Shown here: one piece after another, positions 24,076-33,425 of the stretch | How positions within the stretch are numbered: the first letter of the stretch is position 1 | Layout: every line of letters begins with the position of its first letter | Assembly (NCBI RefSeq): GCF_900129855.1 | Contig: NZ_LT670819.1 | Location: 4,712,001-4,776,000, forward strand | DNA from: Streptomyces sp. 3214.6 | GTDB taxonomy: Bacteria > Actinomycetota > Actinomycetes > Streptomycetales > Streptomycetaceae | Reading direction: 5' to 3' | DNA: 64,000 bases | Program-made: the position numbers and the translations under genes | The notes under the pieces: generated by a model | Databases searched by the model: none | The model's input: the letters and a program-made list of their open reading frames with translations, nothing else | Told to the model about the DNA's origin: nothing

Positions 24076-24122
24076 ACCTCACCGCCCTGCCCTGAACCTC
24101 ATCACCTGTCCTGAACTTCACC
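24064..24122 (+). repeat. Three short degenerate repeats after the oxidoreductase stop
   Basis: CTGCCTTGAACCTCACC, CTGCCCTGAACCTCATC and CTGTCCTGAACTTCACC follow one another. The first contains the stop codon, so the gene end appears to have been triplicated by slippage. Confidence 0.5.
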
Positions 24123-24161
24123 GAAACGACCGGCGGCAAGACCGGCCGAAGGAGCAGAATC

Positions 24162-24596
24162 ATGATCACCAGTGACCCCAGGGCCGTCGTCATCCGCTAT
24201 GTCGAGGCCGTACGCGACGGCGACGGCGATGTCATCCACGACAGCTTCCACGCGGACGCGACCTGGCACTATCCGGGCGACCTGCCCATCTCCAAGGTGT
24301 GGCACGGACGCGACGCGATCATCAACGAGTTCCTCGGCGGCATGGGACCTGCCTTCGTCCCCGGCACCCTGGAAATCGAACTGGTCAGTACCATCGCCGA
24401 GGGCGACCGCGTGGTGGCCGAATGGACCGCCAGGGCCACGACCGTACGCGGCGACACCTACGACAACCGTTGCCTCGGCATCTACACGGTCCGCGACGGC
24501 AGGATCGCCTCGGTCATCGAATACGCCGACACCCGGCACGTGGCCGCGACCCTCTTCCCGGACGAGGACGCCCACCGCCCCGCCGGCACCGAGTGA
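24162..24596 (+). CDS. SnoaL-like / NTF2-fold protein
   Basis: Protein of 144 residues, one NTF2-like domain: VVIRYVEAVRDGDGDVIHDSFHADATWHYPGDLPISKVWHGRDAIINEFL, then a beta sheet (LEIELVSTIAEGDRVVAEWTARATTVRGDTYDNRCLGIYTVRDGRIASVIEYADTRHV). Members are ketosteroid-isomerase-like binding proteins or hydratases. ATG preceded by GAAGGAGCAG. It is cytoplasmic and probably co-expressed with the quinone oxidoreductase. Substrate unknown. Confidence 0.9.
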   Translation: MITSDPRAVVIRYVEAVRDGDGDVIHDSFHADATWHYPGDLPISKVWHGRDAIINEFLGGMGPAFVPGTLEIELVSTIAEGDRVVAEWTARATTVRGDTYDNRCLGIYTVRDGRIASVIEYADTRHVAATLFPDEDAHRPAGTE

Positions 24597-24602
24597 CCCT
24601 CC

Positions 24603-24690
24603 CCGAGGGCCTGTCCGGCGGATCATGCCGCAGACGCGGGGAATGCCACGCCTTCCCCCACTCTCGGCTTCGCTCGAGCGGGTGGTGCCC
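24603..24690. repeat. Streptomyces interspersed repeats
   Basis: GGGCCTGTCCGGCGGATCAT (also partly present in the palindrome at 36568) is followed by the GC-rich hairpin CCCCCACTCTCGGCTTCG...CGAGCGGG. The same hairpin type, in reverse, is inserted in an ABC ATPase gene at 62626. Both are common dispersed elements in Streptomyces genomes. Confidence 0.6.
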
Positions 24691-24701
24691 ACCGGGCGCC
24701 C

Positions 24702-24845
24702 ATGGCCGACGCGTTCGAGCAGTACGGCGACGCGGCCGTGCTCCAGATGCTCGTGGAGGTGCTGCCGCAGGTCGCCGCCAAGGCGTCCGAACCGCTCAGC
24801 GCCGTGGACAGGATGACCGTGATCCACACGGATCCTGCGCTATGG
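24702..24845 (+). pseudogene. Flotillin-like C-terminal remnant
   Basis: The plus frame reads FEQYGDAAVLQMLVEVLPQV then AAKASEPLSAVDRMTVIHTD. This is the C-terminal signature of flotillin/SPFH proteins (YG.AA.L..L...LP.....A.PL...D.M.VI...). The coiled-coil and SPFH parts are absent and the end runs into the next convergent gene. Decayed copy. Confidence 0.65.
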
Positions 24846-27770
24846 ACCCTGCTCCTCGAAGGGGAGCAGGTCCGGGGCTCCGTCGATTCCTCCTGTGTCC
24901 GCGAACATCAGGTCCAGCGCATCGGACAGCTGGTCCTTCCGGCTGTCCGGGCCGATCAGGGACTGTTCGGTCCAGATGCACTTTCCCTTCTTCGTGTAAC
25001 GCGTGCCCCAGCGTTGCGAGAGTGCCGTGATCAGCTGTAGCCCGCGGCCTCCCTCGTCGGTGTCCGTGGCACGGCGGATGCGGGGCATCGTGAGGCTGCC
25101 GTCGAAGACCTCGCAGATCAGGTTGACATCCTGGAGGAGGCGCAGGCGGGCCGGTCCCTTGGCGTGGCGTACCACGTTGCCCACCAGTTCGCTGGCCAGG
25201 AGTTCCGTGGTGGCCGTCAGGTCGTCCAGGCCCCATGCGCAGAGTTGCTCTCGGACATGGCGGCGGGCCTGGCCGGCGGCCCGGGGGTCGTCGGGCAGGG
25301 ACCAGGAGGCGACTCGGTCGCCGGACAGGGCGTGGAGGCGGGCGACGAGGAACGCGGCGTCGTCGGCGGCCTGCTGCTCGGCGGGGAGCAGGCCGGCCGT
25401 CATCACGTCGCACAGGCGTTCCAGATCCGCGCTCGTACCGTCCTGGTGGGCCGTGTGCAGGAGCCGCGCCAGATCCGTCATGCCCTGGTCGATCTCACGC
25501 TTCGCCGACTCGACCAGACCGTCCGTGTAGAACACGAGCAGGCTGCCCTCGGGAACATGCAGCTCGACCGTCTCGAAGGGGGGCTCCGCGGCGCCCAGCG
25601 GCGGGTCCGCGGCCTGATCCGGGAAGTGAACCGTGCCGTCGGGGTAGAGCAGCGCGGGTGGCGGGTGTCCGGCTCGGGCGATGCTGCAGAGCTGGGTGGT
25701 GGAGTCGTAGAGCGCGTACAGACACGTGACGTACGACTCCTCGCTCATGCCGCTGACGATGTCGTTGAGGTGGGTCATGATCTCGTCGGGGGGCAGTTCG
25801 AGGTCGGCGAGGGTGTGGACGGCGGTGCGCAGGCGGCCCATGGTGGCGGCCTCGGGCAGTCCGTGGCCCATGACGTCGCCGACGACCAGGGCGACCTGAC
25901 AGCCGGAGAGCGGGATGACGTCGTACCAGTCGCCGCCGACGTCCATGCCTCGGCCGGCGGGCAGATAGCGGGCGGCGGACTCGCAGGCGGGCAGATCGGG
26001 CAGGTCCCTGGGGAGCAGGCTCCGCTGGAGCTGGCGGGACCGGGTGTGCTCGGCGTCGTAGAGCCGGGCCCGCTCCAGGGCCTGTGCGACGAGGGCGCTG
26101 ATCGTGGTCAGCAGGGCACGTTCCTCGTCGCTGAGGCGGCGCGGGTGGTCAAAGGTGACCACGCAGATTCCGAACGTGCGCCCGGAAGCGGTCAGCGGCA
26201 GGAACGCCCAGGCCTTCTTGTCGGCGCGAGCGACCACGTCGGCCAGCTCGGGATAGCGTGCGATGAACTCCTGCGGAGAGGTGAGGAAGAGCGGCGCGCC
26301 GGCCCGGATCGCGTCCCAGGCCGGGTCGCCTGATGCCAGGGGGCGGCCGTCGGCGAGGGCGAGGAAATCGTCCGCGTAGGCGGCGGCTCCGACGTTGTGG
26401 AACCTGTCTCCCTCGATGACCTGCATCATGAGCCCGGTGGCGGCGAACGGCGGCAGTACCCGGTGGGCAACCGCGTCCACCACGTCCCGCGAGGTCGTCG
26501 CCGTGGCGAGCGCCGTGGTCAGCTCCGCGATACGGGCCGCCCGCTCGGAGGCGAAGCGCTCGGCCGCCCGGCTCTCCTCCTCCAGACGACGCTTCTCGGT
26601 GACGTCGGTGAAGTAGATGGTGCGGCCGCCGGGCCCTGGGACCAGCCGCAGGTGGTAGCGGCGCCCGGTGTCCGGCATGTGGACGTCGAAGCCCGCGGAC
26701 TGTTCCTCGGCCGCGGCCTTGCGGCAGCGGTTCTCCAGGCCGGGGACCTGCCGGACAGCGGGCAGCTCCCACAGCAGGCGCCCGAACATCTCCTCCTCGG
26801 AGAAGCCGAGCGTGCGTTCCGTTTCCAGGTTGGCGAAGGTGATCCGCCAGTCGTCGTCCACCGCCAGGAAGCCGTCACTCATGTGGCGCAGGGCCCGGCT
26901 GAGCGCGTCACGGGCGGAACGGGACTCGTTGCTGTCCCATCCCATGCCGATCATCCGCTGCGGTTCACCGTTCCTGTCGTACGTGGCCTTGCCGCGGGCC
27001 TGGGTCCAGCCCCACGTACCGTCCAGTTTGCGCACCCGGTACTCGGCCTCGAACACGCCGTGGTCCCGGATCGCCCGCTCCACCAGTGCCAGCGTCGGCG
27101 CGAGGTCGTCGGGGTGGACACATCGCATCCAGTCCTCGACCCTGCCCGTGAAGTCGGCAGGCCGGGTGCCGTAGAGCTCCAGGGCTGCCTCGTCCCAGAT
27201 CAGGCCGCCGGTCTGGATGTTCCAGTCCCACGAGCCGACGCTGACCTCCTTGAGGGCCTGCCGCAGACGCTCACCGCTCGGCTCCGTCTGCGAGGGCCGG
27301 GTCGGTGGCGGGGCCTGGACCATGCGGTCCTCGATCCAGGCGATCACGGCCCGGAGGAAGTCGCGATGCTCCGGGGTCGGCTCGCCTCCGTCGCCCATCA
27401 GGACCGTGAGTGCGCCGATGCTGCGGTCCCCGCTGAACATCGGCAGAGCGATCAGGCCGGTGCCGGGCCAGGTGCGGGCTGCTGAATCCGCCTGCTCCGA
27501 GGTGAACGGCACCCATACGCCACTGCCCTGTTGCAGGGCGCGGGCCGGGGCCAGCGGGCCCTCCTGGTCGACGATCTCCCAGGAGCGGGTGAGGGTGGGA
27601 GGCAGGCCGGTCACCGACACCAAGCGCAGCGCGGACATGGGACCGCGCAGATGAATCGTCCCCCCCAAGGCATCCAGTTCGGCCACCGCATGCTGCAGTG
27701 CCAGCCGGAAGACTTCACTTTCCGCGAGGCCAGGGTCCGCCTTGCCGAGCAAGGCAAGCCGTGCGCTCAT
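24840..27770 (-). CDS. GAF-PAS-PAS-GAF-PP2C-HATPase regulatory phosphatase/anti-sigma kinase (SpoIIE type)
   Basis: Protein of 976 residues. Domains in order: GAF (about 10-150), PAS (165-285, with VHPDDLAP and EAEYRVRKLDGTWGW), PAS (290-400), GAF (410-575), SpoIIE/PP2C phosphatase (595-810, with DVGGDWYDVIPL and VVGDVMGHGLPEA metal residues), and an RsbW-like HATPase (830-945, with LLASELVGNVVRHA and DEGGRGLQLI). This is the Streptomyces plan that couples ligand or light/redox sensing to dephosphorylation of an anti-anti-sigma and binding of a sigma factor. It has no partner gene here, so its target is encoded elsewhere. A convergent flotillin remnant overlaps its 3' end. Confidence 0.93.
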   Translation of the reverse strand: MSARLALLGKADPGLAESEVFRLALQHAVAELDALGGTIHLRGPMSALRLVSVTGLPPTLTRSWEIVDQEGPLAPARALQQGSGVWVPFTSEQADSAARTWPGTGLIALPMFSGDRSIGALTVLMGDGGEPTPEHRDFLRAVIAWIEDRMVQAPPPTRPSQTEPSGERLRQALKEVSVGSWDWNIQTGGLIWDEAALELYGTRPADFTGRVEDWMRCVHPDDLAPTLALVERAIRDHGVFEAEYRVRKLDGTWGWTQARGKATYDRNGEPQRMIGMGWDSNESRSARDALSRALRHMSDGFLAVDDDWRITFANLETERTLGFSEEEMFGRLLWELPAVRQVPGLENRCRKAAAEEQSAGFDVHMPDTGRRYHLRLVPGPGGRTIYFTDVTEKRRLEEESRAAERFASERAARIAELTTALATATTSRDVVDAVAHRVLPPFAATGLMMQVIEGDRFHNVGAAAYADDFLALADGRPLASGDPAWDAIRAGAPLFLTSPQEFIARYPELADVVARADKKAWAFLPLTASGRTFGICVVTFDHPRRLSDEERALLTTISALVAQALERARLYDAEHTRSRQLQRSLLPRDLPDLPACESAARYLPAGRGMDVGGDWYDVIPLSGCQVALVVGDVMGHGLPEAATMGRLRTAVHTLADLELPPDEIMTHLNDIVSGMSEESYVTCLYALYDSTTQLCSIARAGHPPPALLYPDGTVHFPDQAADPPLGAAEPPFETVELHVPEGSLLVFYTDGLVESAKREIDQGMTDLARLLHTAHQDGTSADLERLCDVMTAGLLPAEQQAADDAAFLVARLHALSGDRVASWSLPDDPRAAGQARRHVREQLCAWGLDDLTATTELLASELVGNVVRHAKGPARLRLLQDVNLICEVFDGSLTMPRIRRATDTDEGGRGLQLITALSQRWGTRYTKKGKCIWTEQSLIGPDSRKDQLSDALDLMFADTGGIDGAPDLLPFEEQGP

Positions 27771-27909
27771 ACGAGAAATTCTACGACGAGCCCTTGTCCG
27801 TAACCGCGCGCTCCTCGATCGAATGTGCGGCGCACGTGAGGAACCGCGAGGAGAGGAACTGGACCATAGGGGGTGTTCCTCCCCTTCGCCAAGATGTGGG
27901 CTTCATCTA

Positions 27910-28011
27910 GGGCGGCCCGGGCATCAAGAAGCTGCCCGAGCTGACGCGTTCGGCGGGCAAGGCGACCAGGATCTTCAAGAGCGAGGCCAAGGCTCTCAAG
28001 GAGCAGGACTG
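27910..28011 (+). pseudogene. Second TatA/E C-terminal fragment
   Basis: After an in-frame TAG the plus frame reads KKLPELTRSAGKATRIFKSE then AKALKEQD and TGA. This is the amphipathic helix of a TatA/E protein, tail-to-tail with the intact TatA gene at 28053. The membrane helix is missing. Confidence 0.6.
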
Positions 28012-28052
28012 ATCCTGACCCCCATCAGGCACGTCCACCGACGATGCCTGCG

Positions 28053-28280
28053 TCAGGGAGCCGAGTGGCTCTCGGCGGCGGGAGCCGTGGCGTCCTCGGC
28101 CGGGGTGGCGGCGCGCTGGGCGGCGCCGTCCTCCTTCATGGCCTGGGCCTCGCTCTTGAGGATACGCATCGACTTGCCCAGCCCGCGCGCGGCGTCGGGG
28201 AGCCTCTTCGAGCCGAACACCACGAGGATCACGATCGCCACGATCAGCAGGTGCCAGGGTTCCAGTCCGTTGCGGAGCAT
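28053..28280 (-). CDS. tatA: Sec-independent protein translocase TatA/E
   Basis: Protein of 75 residues from ATG 28280, with AAAGGG 8 nt upstream. It has a single membrane helix (PWHLLIVAIVILVVFGSKRLP) with the hinge Phe-Gly, an amphipathic helix (DAARGLGKSMRILKSEAQAMKED) and an acidic/Ala tail. TatA multimers open the pore that exports folded proteins with RR signals. Streptomyces carries several tatA genes, so this may be an extra copy. The fragment of another copy lies just downstream in opposite orientation. Confidence 0.92.
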   Translation of the reverse strand: MLRNGLEPWHLLIVAIVILVVFGSKRLPDAARGLGKSMRILKSEAQAMKEDGAAQRAATPAEDATAPAAESHSAP

Positions 28281-28396
28281 CCCGCACACCCTTTCTCTAC
28301 GCCGGACAGCGGTGCGCGCAGGCGCGCGGCACCTTCCGTCTCTATTGCTACCTTGCGCAACTGTACAACCCTGCCGTCACACCGGTCACCGCCGCC

Positions 28397-30118
28397 TCAG
28401 GCGTCGGAGTCGGCCTTGCCTCTCGCCGCCACGTACGCCTGAGCCGGCGTCATGGGGACGCCGTTGAGGGAGACCGTCTTGTAGGGGCTGACCTTGGCGC
28501 AGGTCTTCGCCTGGTCGGCGGTCTGGGCGTGGGCGCCCGAGACCGCGGCCTTCGTGTCGGCGGGCGCGGGCGAGGATGCCCCTCCGGGGTAGGTCGTGCC
28601 GCTCGGCCAGTCGCTGCCGACCACGAGGGTCAGGCCCGTGCCGCTGCCCTGCCTCAGGTGCGAGGAGGGCAGGCCCAGGGCCTTGGCGGCCGTCTGGGCC
28701 TCCGCGTTCTGGTCGGCGCCGTAGGTGAGAGTGGTCGCGGTCGCGGCGCTCGGGGCGTTGGCGGTGGTCGTACCGGGACTGAAGCCCGCGTCCGTGAGTG
28801 CGGTGGCGACGGTGGAGGCGCGGCCGGTGATGCCGGTGCCGTTCTGGACGGTCACGGCGATCCGGGACGCGGGTACGGCCGAGGCAGTGGCCGTGGCCGT
28901 CACTCCGGCGGTCGCGGAGGCCGCCGCGGACTTGCTTCCGGAGCCGGTGGTCAGGGACTGGTCGTCTGCGATCGTGGAGAACAGGGTCTTGGCACCCGCG
29001 CCCACCACCACCCGGTTGCTGTCGGCCGGGTCGGGGGCGGTCTGCATGGTGGTGAAGGTCATCCGCTTGGAGGGGACCTTGTTCAGGTCGGCCGCGAGCG
29101 CTATCAGCTTCTTGACGCTGCCGAGGCCGTCGTCCACGGTCAGTGCCTTGGTGGCCGCGTCGGCGAGGTCGTAGACCGCGGTGGGGTCGGTGAGCGTGCC
29201 TGCGCTCTTGAACTTGCGGATCATCGCGCTGAGGAAGATGTGCTGGGAGACGGTACGGCCGAGGTCACTGCCGTCGCCGAAGCCGTGCCTGGAGCGGACG
29301 AACTCCAGGGCCGCGACACCCTTGAGGGTGTGGGCGCCCTTGGAGAGCTTCAGGTGCGAGTAGGTGTCGTACACGTCGTCGCTGACGCACACGGAGACGC
29401 CGCCGACGGCATCGGACATCTTGACCACGCCGGAGAAGTCGAGCTTCACGAAGTGGTCGACGGGGATGCCGGTGAGCTGATGGACGGTGGCCACCTGACA
29501 GGCCGGGCCGTACTGCAGCGCGCTGTTGATCTGGCCGTAGTAACCGGCTGTGGACCGGCCGGTCACGGCGTCCTTGCACGACGGCACGTTGGTCATGGTG
29601 TCGCGGGGGATGCTCACCACGGTGGCGTTGGAGCGGTCGGCGGATATGTGCACCACCATCTGCACGTCCGCGTTGCTGCTGGTCTGCACCCCGGTCTTCG
29701 AGCAGCCGCCGCCCAGCTTGCAGTCCGCCTCGCTGGTACGGCCGTCCGAGCCCATGACCAGGAGGTTGATCGGGGACCGGCCGAACGCGTCGACCTTTTC
29801 CGTGCCGCCCTTGCCGTCGAGCGGGACGCTGTTGATGTTGCCGTTCAGGTGCTGGTAGAACCACCAGCCGGCGCCGGCTGTGCCCAGCACCAGGACCGCC
29901 AGGCACAGCCCGACGATCCGCAGCACCCGCCTGCCGCGCCGCACCGGGCGGACCCGGCGCCGGGCCCGCGCACCCCCGCGGGTGCGGGATTCCGCCCGCG
30001 CCGCGGCCCGGCCGCCCGGCGGGCGTGCCCCGTCGTGTCCGGCCGTACGTTGTCCGGGCACCCTGGCGGTGCGGCTGCGCGTGGTCTGGCCGACAGGACC
30101 GTCCCAGGGGTCGCTCAT
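28397..30118 (-). CDS. LytR-CpsA-Psr (LCP) family protein
   Basis: Protein of 573 residues from ATG 30118. A cytoplasmic Arg-rich region leads to one membrane helix (ILRIVGLCLAVLVLGTAGAGWWFY). The LCP catalytic domain follows (INLLVMGSDGRTSEADC ... TVVSIPRDTMTNVPSC ... FVKLDFSGVVKMSDAVGGVSVCV ... LEFVRSRHGFGDGSDLGRTVSQHIFLSAMIRKF). Key Arg and Asp residues for the pyrophosphate of polyprenyl carriers are intact. A LytR_C domain near residues 420-510 (IAVTVQNGTGITGRASTVATALTDAGF) completes it. LCP enzymes attach teichoic acid or other glycopolymers to peptidoglycan outside the cell. Confidence 0.93.
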   Translation of the reverse strand: MSDPWDGPVGQTTRSRTARVPGQRTAGHDGARPPGGRAAARAESRTRGGARARRRVRPVRRGRRVLRIVGLCLAVLVLGTAGAGWWFYQHLNGNINSVPLDGKGGTEKVDAFGRSPINLLVMGSDGRTSEADCKLGGGCSKTGVQTSSNADVQMVVHISADRSNATVVSIPRDTMTNVPSCKDAVTGRSTAGYYGQINSALQYGPACQVATVHQLTGIPVDHFVKLDFSGVVKMSDAVGGVSVCVSDDVYDTYSHLKLSKGAHTLKGVAALEFVRSRHGFGDGSDLGRTVSQHIFLSAMIRKFKSAGTLTDPTAVYDLADAATKALTVDDGLGSVKKLIALAADLNKVPSKRMTFTTMQTAPDPADSNRVVVGAGAKTLFSTIADDQSLTTGSGSKSAAASATAGVTATATASAVPASRIAVTVQNGTGITGRASTVATALTDAGFSPGTTTANAPSAATATTLTYGADQNAEAQTAAKALGLPSSHLRQGSGTGLTLVVGSDWPSGTTYPGGASSPAPADTKAAVSGAHAQTADQAKTCAKVSPYKTVSLNGVPMTPAQAYVAARGKADSDA

Positions 30119-30421
30119 CTCCCACTCCCATGAACGGTCAGACTCGCCCGGCCGGACCGTCAGGGGCGGCAGCAAGGCGTGCGCGGCGGCATACGGGCAG
30201 GCGAAGCAAGATCACATCGATTGCGTAGTTGCGCAATCTAACAAAACTGTGGCCTGTGCAGCAGGGATCCTGGGGCAATTCACAGGTGAGGGATCTCATG
30301 GAACCGACACGGCGACTTTCGGCTCGGGGGGTGCCTGCCCGGCGTCAGCCTGCAGAGGTTCCTGCGCAACACTGCGAGCTGCTTACGCCTGGGCCGACAG
30401 CACTGCCCGCCCGGTGGCGCC
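30119..30421. other. Intergenic stretch, no gene recognised
   Basis: Promoter region of the LCP gene and 3' flank of the P-type ATPase. AT-richer around 30230 (TTGCGTAGTTGCGCAATC), where TTGCG and CGCAA pair, but no gene or RNA is evident. Confidence 0.4.
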
Positions 30422-33079
30422 TCACCGGGCCGTCCCTCGTTCTGCGCGCCGTCGCTCGTAACGCGCCCCGGCCGCAAGGAGGCCGACGGCGTAGAGCACG
30501 AGAACGGCGGCGAGCAGCGGGTAGTACGAGCCGGGGAGCACCGTCAGACCGAGCGACGGCCCGAGCGGTGAGGGCGGCAACAGCAGGCCGACGGCGGCCA
30601 GTGCCGCTGCGGCCCCGGTCACGGGGCTCGTCCCTCGCCGCTCGGCGGTGCGGCGGCCGAAGCGCAGCAGCAGCATCACCAGGGCCTGGGTGAGCAGGTT
30701 CTCCGTGAACCAGCCGGAGTGGAACACCGCCGCGTCGTCCCCCGGGCCCGGCCCGTGCAGGGCGAGCGCGAGAACGCCGAAGGTGGCCAGGTCGGCGACG
30801 GCGTTGAGTACGCCGAACCCGGTGATGAAGCGGAGCAGGTCGCGCGGGCACAGCACGGTCGGGTGGCGCAGCACCGACGGGTGGGGCCGGTCGTGCGCGA
30901 AGGCGAGCTGGGCCGCGTCGAAGCACAGGTTCTGGGTCAGCACCTGGGCCGGGAGCATCGGCAGGAACGGCAGCAGCAGGCCCGCGGAGAGCATGGCGAT
31001 GACGTTGCCGAGGTTCGAGGAGAGCGTGATCCGCAGGTACGTGGCGATGTTCCCGCCGGCATGCCGGCCGGCGGCGATGGCGTGGGCGATCGCGGTGAGG
31101 TCCTTCGCGGCGAGCACCACGTCCGCGCCCTCGCGGGTGACGTCGGCGGCGCCTTGTGGGGCGATGCCCACGTCGGCGGTGCGCAGGGCGGGCAGGTCGT
31201 TGACGCCGTCGCCGAGGAAGCCCACGGTGTGCCCGGCGGACCTCAGGGCGTGGGTGATGCGGGCCTTGTGCTCCGGGGTGCAACGGGCGAAGACGGTCGT
31301 GCTTCGGGCGAGTTCGACGAGTCCCGCGTCGGTGAGGCCGTCGATGCGTTCGGCAGTGAGCACGGCCTCCTCGGCGAGGGGGATGCCGAGGTCGCGGCAG
31401 GCACGGGCGGCGGTGCGCGGGTGGTCGCCGGTGAGGATCCTGACGGTGACGCCCTGGTCGGTGAGGACTTTCAACGCGTCGGCGGCGGTGGGCGCGAGCG
31501 CGTCCCGCAGGGTGATCACGCCGCGGAAGGTGAGGCCGCGTTCGTCGGCCGGCGTGTAGGCACGGGCGCGTGCCGGGCGCTCCGCGGTGGCGACCGCCAG
31601 GACGCGCGGGCCGCCGTCGGCCTGGCGGGCGGCGAGAACACGCAGCCGTTCGCGCTCTTCCTCGGCGAGTACGCAGCGTTCGAGGACGGCCTCGACGTCT
31701 CCCTTGACGACCAAGGTGTGTGTGCCGAGGCGACCGGGCGTACGGACGACGGCGGTGGCCAGGCGGCGGCGCGGGTCGAAGGGGACGGCCGCGACCCCGT
31801 CGTACGCCATGAGCTCGCGCTCGTCGGCCGTGTCCAGGATCGCCTCGTCGAGGGCGTCGGGGGCCGGCAGTTCGGCGAGTTGCAGGGTCCACCAGGCGTT
31901 CACGGCTGCCCAGTGCAGGACGTCGGGGTCGTCCGAGCCGTCAGGGCCGAGTGCCCGGTCGACCACCGGCCGGTCCTGGGTGAGCGTGCCGGTCTTGTCC
32001 AGACACAGCACGTCCATGGCGCCGATGTCGTGCAGCGCGGGCAACCGTTTGACGATCACCTGGTGGGTACGTGCCAGCAGCGCGGCTCCGCGGGCCAGGC
32101 ACGTGGTGACGAGGACCGGCAGCATCTCCGGCGTCAGCCCGACCGCCACCGCGACCGCGAACGGCAGCGTTTCCAGGCCCCGGCCACGCAGCGCCGCGTT
32201 GGCCATGAGGACGAGCGGCGGGGTGAGCAGCATGAACCGGATCAGGATCCAGGAGATGCCGTGGACGGAACGGTCGAAGGCGCTCGTCTCCCGACCGCCG
32301 GCACCGCGGTCGTGGGCGGTGGCGAACCAGGTGCGCGCGCCGGTCGCGGTGACGATCGCGGTGGCGCTGCCGGAGGCGACACTGCTGCCCTGGAAGCAGA
32401 GCTGCGGCTGCGAGGACATGCCGTCCCCTCCCCCGCGGGGAACGTCGTCAGCGCACTTCGCGACGGGGGCCGACTCCCCCGTCAGCGCGGCCTGGTGCAC
32501 CGTCAGGGCGCTCGCACGCAGCAGCCGTACATCCGCCGGGACGATGTCGCCCGGGCCCAGGCGCACGACGTCACCGGGAACCAGCTCGTCCGCGGGGATC
32601 TCGCGGGCGGTCGGCACCGAATCCTCGTCCACGCGCCGCAGCACGGTGGCCGTGGTGGCGACCAGCTCGCGCAGCCCGGCCATGGACCTGTCCGCCCGGT
32701 GTTCCCCGGACGCGCGCAGCACGCAGCTCACCACGACCAGGAGGAGGATCACCGAGGCGGTGCCCCACGCGAAGACGGCCGCCGACACCAGCCCGAGGCA
32801 CCCCAGCACCGCGGTGAACGGGTCCCGCAGACTGTGGGTGAACAGCCGGGGCCAGGAGGCTTCGCGACGGGCCGCAGGCGTGTTCTCGCCGAAGCGGGCC
32901 AGACGCTCCTCGGCCTGCGCCTCGGTCAGCCCGAGCGGACTGCCGCCGAGTCGGCTCAGCGCCTCCAGCACGGTGGGCACGCCAGGCGCCGGCGGAACCT
33001 CCTCCATGCCGGGCGCCGATACGGCCGTAGGACCAGGCGCCTCGACGTGCTGCCCCGAGGCGGCGGTGGTCTCAGCCAC
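30422..33079 (-). CDS. P-type ATPase, magnesium-translocating (MgtA/B-like, P3B)
   Basis: Protein of 885 residues, normal for MgtA. Motifs: cation-ATPase N-terminus, TGES dephosphorylation loop (HQAALTGESAPVAKC), transmembrane VGLTPEMLPVLVTTCLARGA, phosphorylation site DKTGTLT, nucleotide domain VKGDVEAVLERC, TGDHPRTA and GDGVNDLPALRTADVGIA. The C-terminal QNLCFDAAQLAFAHDRP segment is diagnostic of the Mg2+-uptake P3B subgroup. It sits in the membrane with about ten helices. It is encoded directly after an ArsR regulator with an 8-bp overlap, an uncommon pairing suggesting metal-responsive control instead of the PhoP/riboswitch control seen in enterics. Confidence 0.93.
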   Translation of the reverse strand: MAETTAASGQHVEAPGPTAVSAPGMEEVPPAPGVPTVLEALSRLGGSPLGLTEAQAEERLARFGENTPAARREASWPRLFTHSLRDPFTAVLGCLGLVSAAVFAWGTASVILLLVVVSCVLRASGEHRADRSMAGLRELVATTATVLRRVDEDSVPTAREIPADELVPGDVVRLGPGDIVPADVRLLRASALTVHQAALTGESAPVAKCADDVPRGGGDGMSSQPQLCFQGSSVASGSATAIVTATGARTWFATAHDRGAGGRETSAFDRSVHGISWILIRFMLLTPPLVLMANAALRGRGLETLPFAVAVAVGLTPEMLPVLVTTCLARGAALLARTHQVIVKRLPALHDIGAMDVLCLDKTGTLTQDRPVVDRALGPDGSDDPDVLHWAAVNAWWTLQLAELPAPDALDEAILDTADERELMAYDGVAAVPFDPRRRLATAVVRTPGRLGTHTLVVKGDVEAVLERCVLAEEERERLRVLAARQADGGPRVLAVATAERPARARAYTPADERGLTFRGVITLRDALAPTAADALKVLTDQGVTVRILTGDHPRTAARACRDLGIPLAEEAVLTAERIDGLTDAGLVELARSTTVFARCTPEHKARITHALRSAGHTVGFLGDGVNDLPALRTADVGIAPQGAADVTREGADVVLAAKDLTAIAHAIAAGRHAGGNIATYLRITLSSNLGNVIAMLSAGLLLPFLPMLPAQVLTQNLCFDAAQLAFAHDRPHPSVLRHPTVLCPRDLLRFITGFGVLNAVADLATFGVLALALHGPGPGDDAAVFHSGWFTENLLTQALVMLLLRFGRRTAERRGTSPVTGAAAALAAVGLLLPPSPLGPSLGLTVLPGSYYPLLAAVLVLYAVGLLAAGARYERRRAERGTAR

Positions 33080-33425
33080 CGATCCGGCGCAACCGGCGTA
33101 CCGGCGCGGAGCCTTGGTGCGAGCGCGCGGTCAGCTGCCCGACCATCACGCGCACCACGGTGACGATGTCGGGATCATCGACGTAGTAGACCTGCCGTCG
33201 GCCCTCGCGGCGGGAGCGCACGAGGCCGGCGAGTTTCAGCTTCGCCAGATGCTGGCTGACGGCGGGCAGGGCGCCGCCGACGCGGTCGGCGAGGTGGGTG
33301 ACATCGCATTCGCCTTGGGACAGGGCCCACATCATGTGCAGCCGGGCCGACGAGGCGAGGAGACCGAACGCGGCGGCCGCCTCGGTGAGAACCTCGGCGG
33401 AGGGGTCCTCGAAGCCACCGTTCAT
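33072..33425 (-). CDS. ArsR-family regulator, coupled to the P-type ATPase
   Basis: Protein of 117 residues from ATG 33425. Winged HTH: AAAAFGLLASSARLHMMWALSQGECDVTHLADRVGGALPAVSQHLAKLKLAGLVRSRREGRRQVYYVDDPDIVTVVRVM. There is one cysteine in the alpha-3 region (GECDV) in place of the ELCVCDL metal box, so the ligand set is reduced. It overlaps the ATPase gene by 8 bp and so is translated with it. A start further upstream (33464) would add a Trp/Arg stretch with no family features. Confidence 0.9.
   Translation of the reverse strand: MNGGFEDPSAEVLTEAAAAFGLLASSARLHMMWALSQGECDVTHLADRVGGALPAVSQHLAKLKLAGLVRSRREGRRQVYYVDDPDIVTVVRVMVGQLTARSHQGSAPVRRLRRIGG

Noticed and set aside
24064..24122. Possible small repeat array after the oxidoreductase
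   Set aside because: Only three degenerate units of about 20 bp, best explained by slippage, not an array with spacers.
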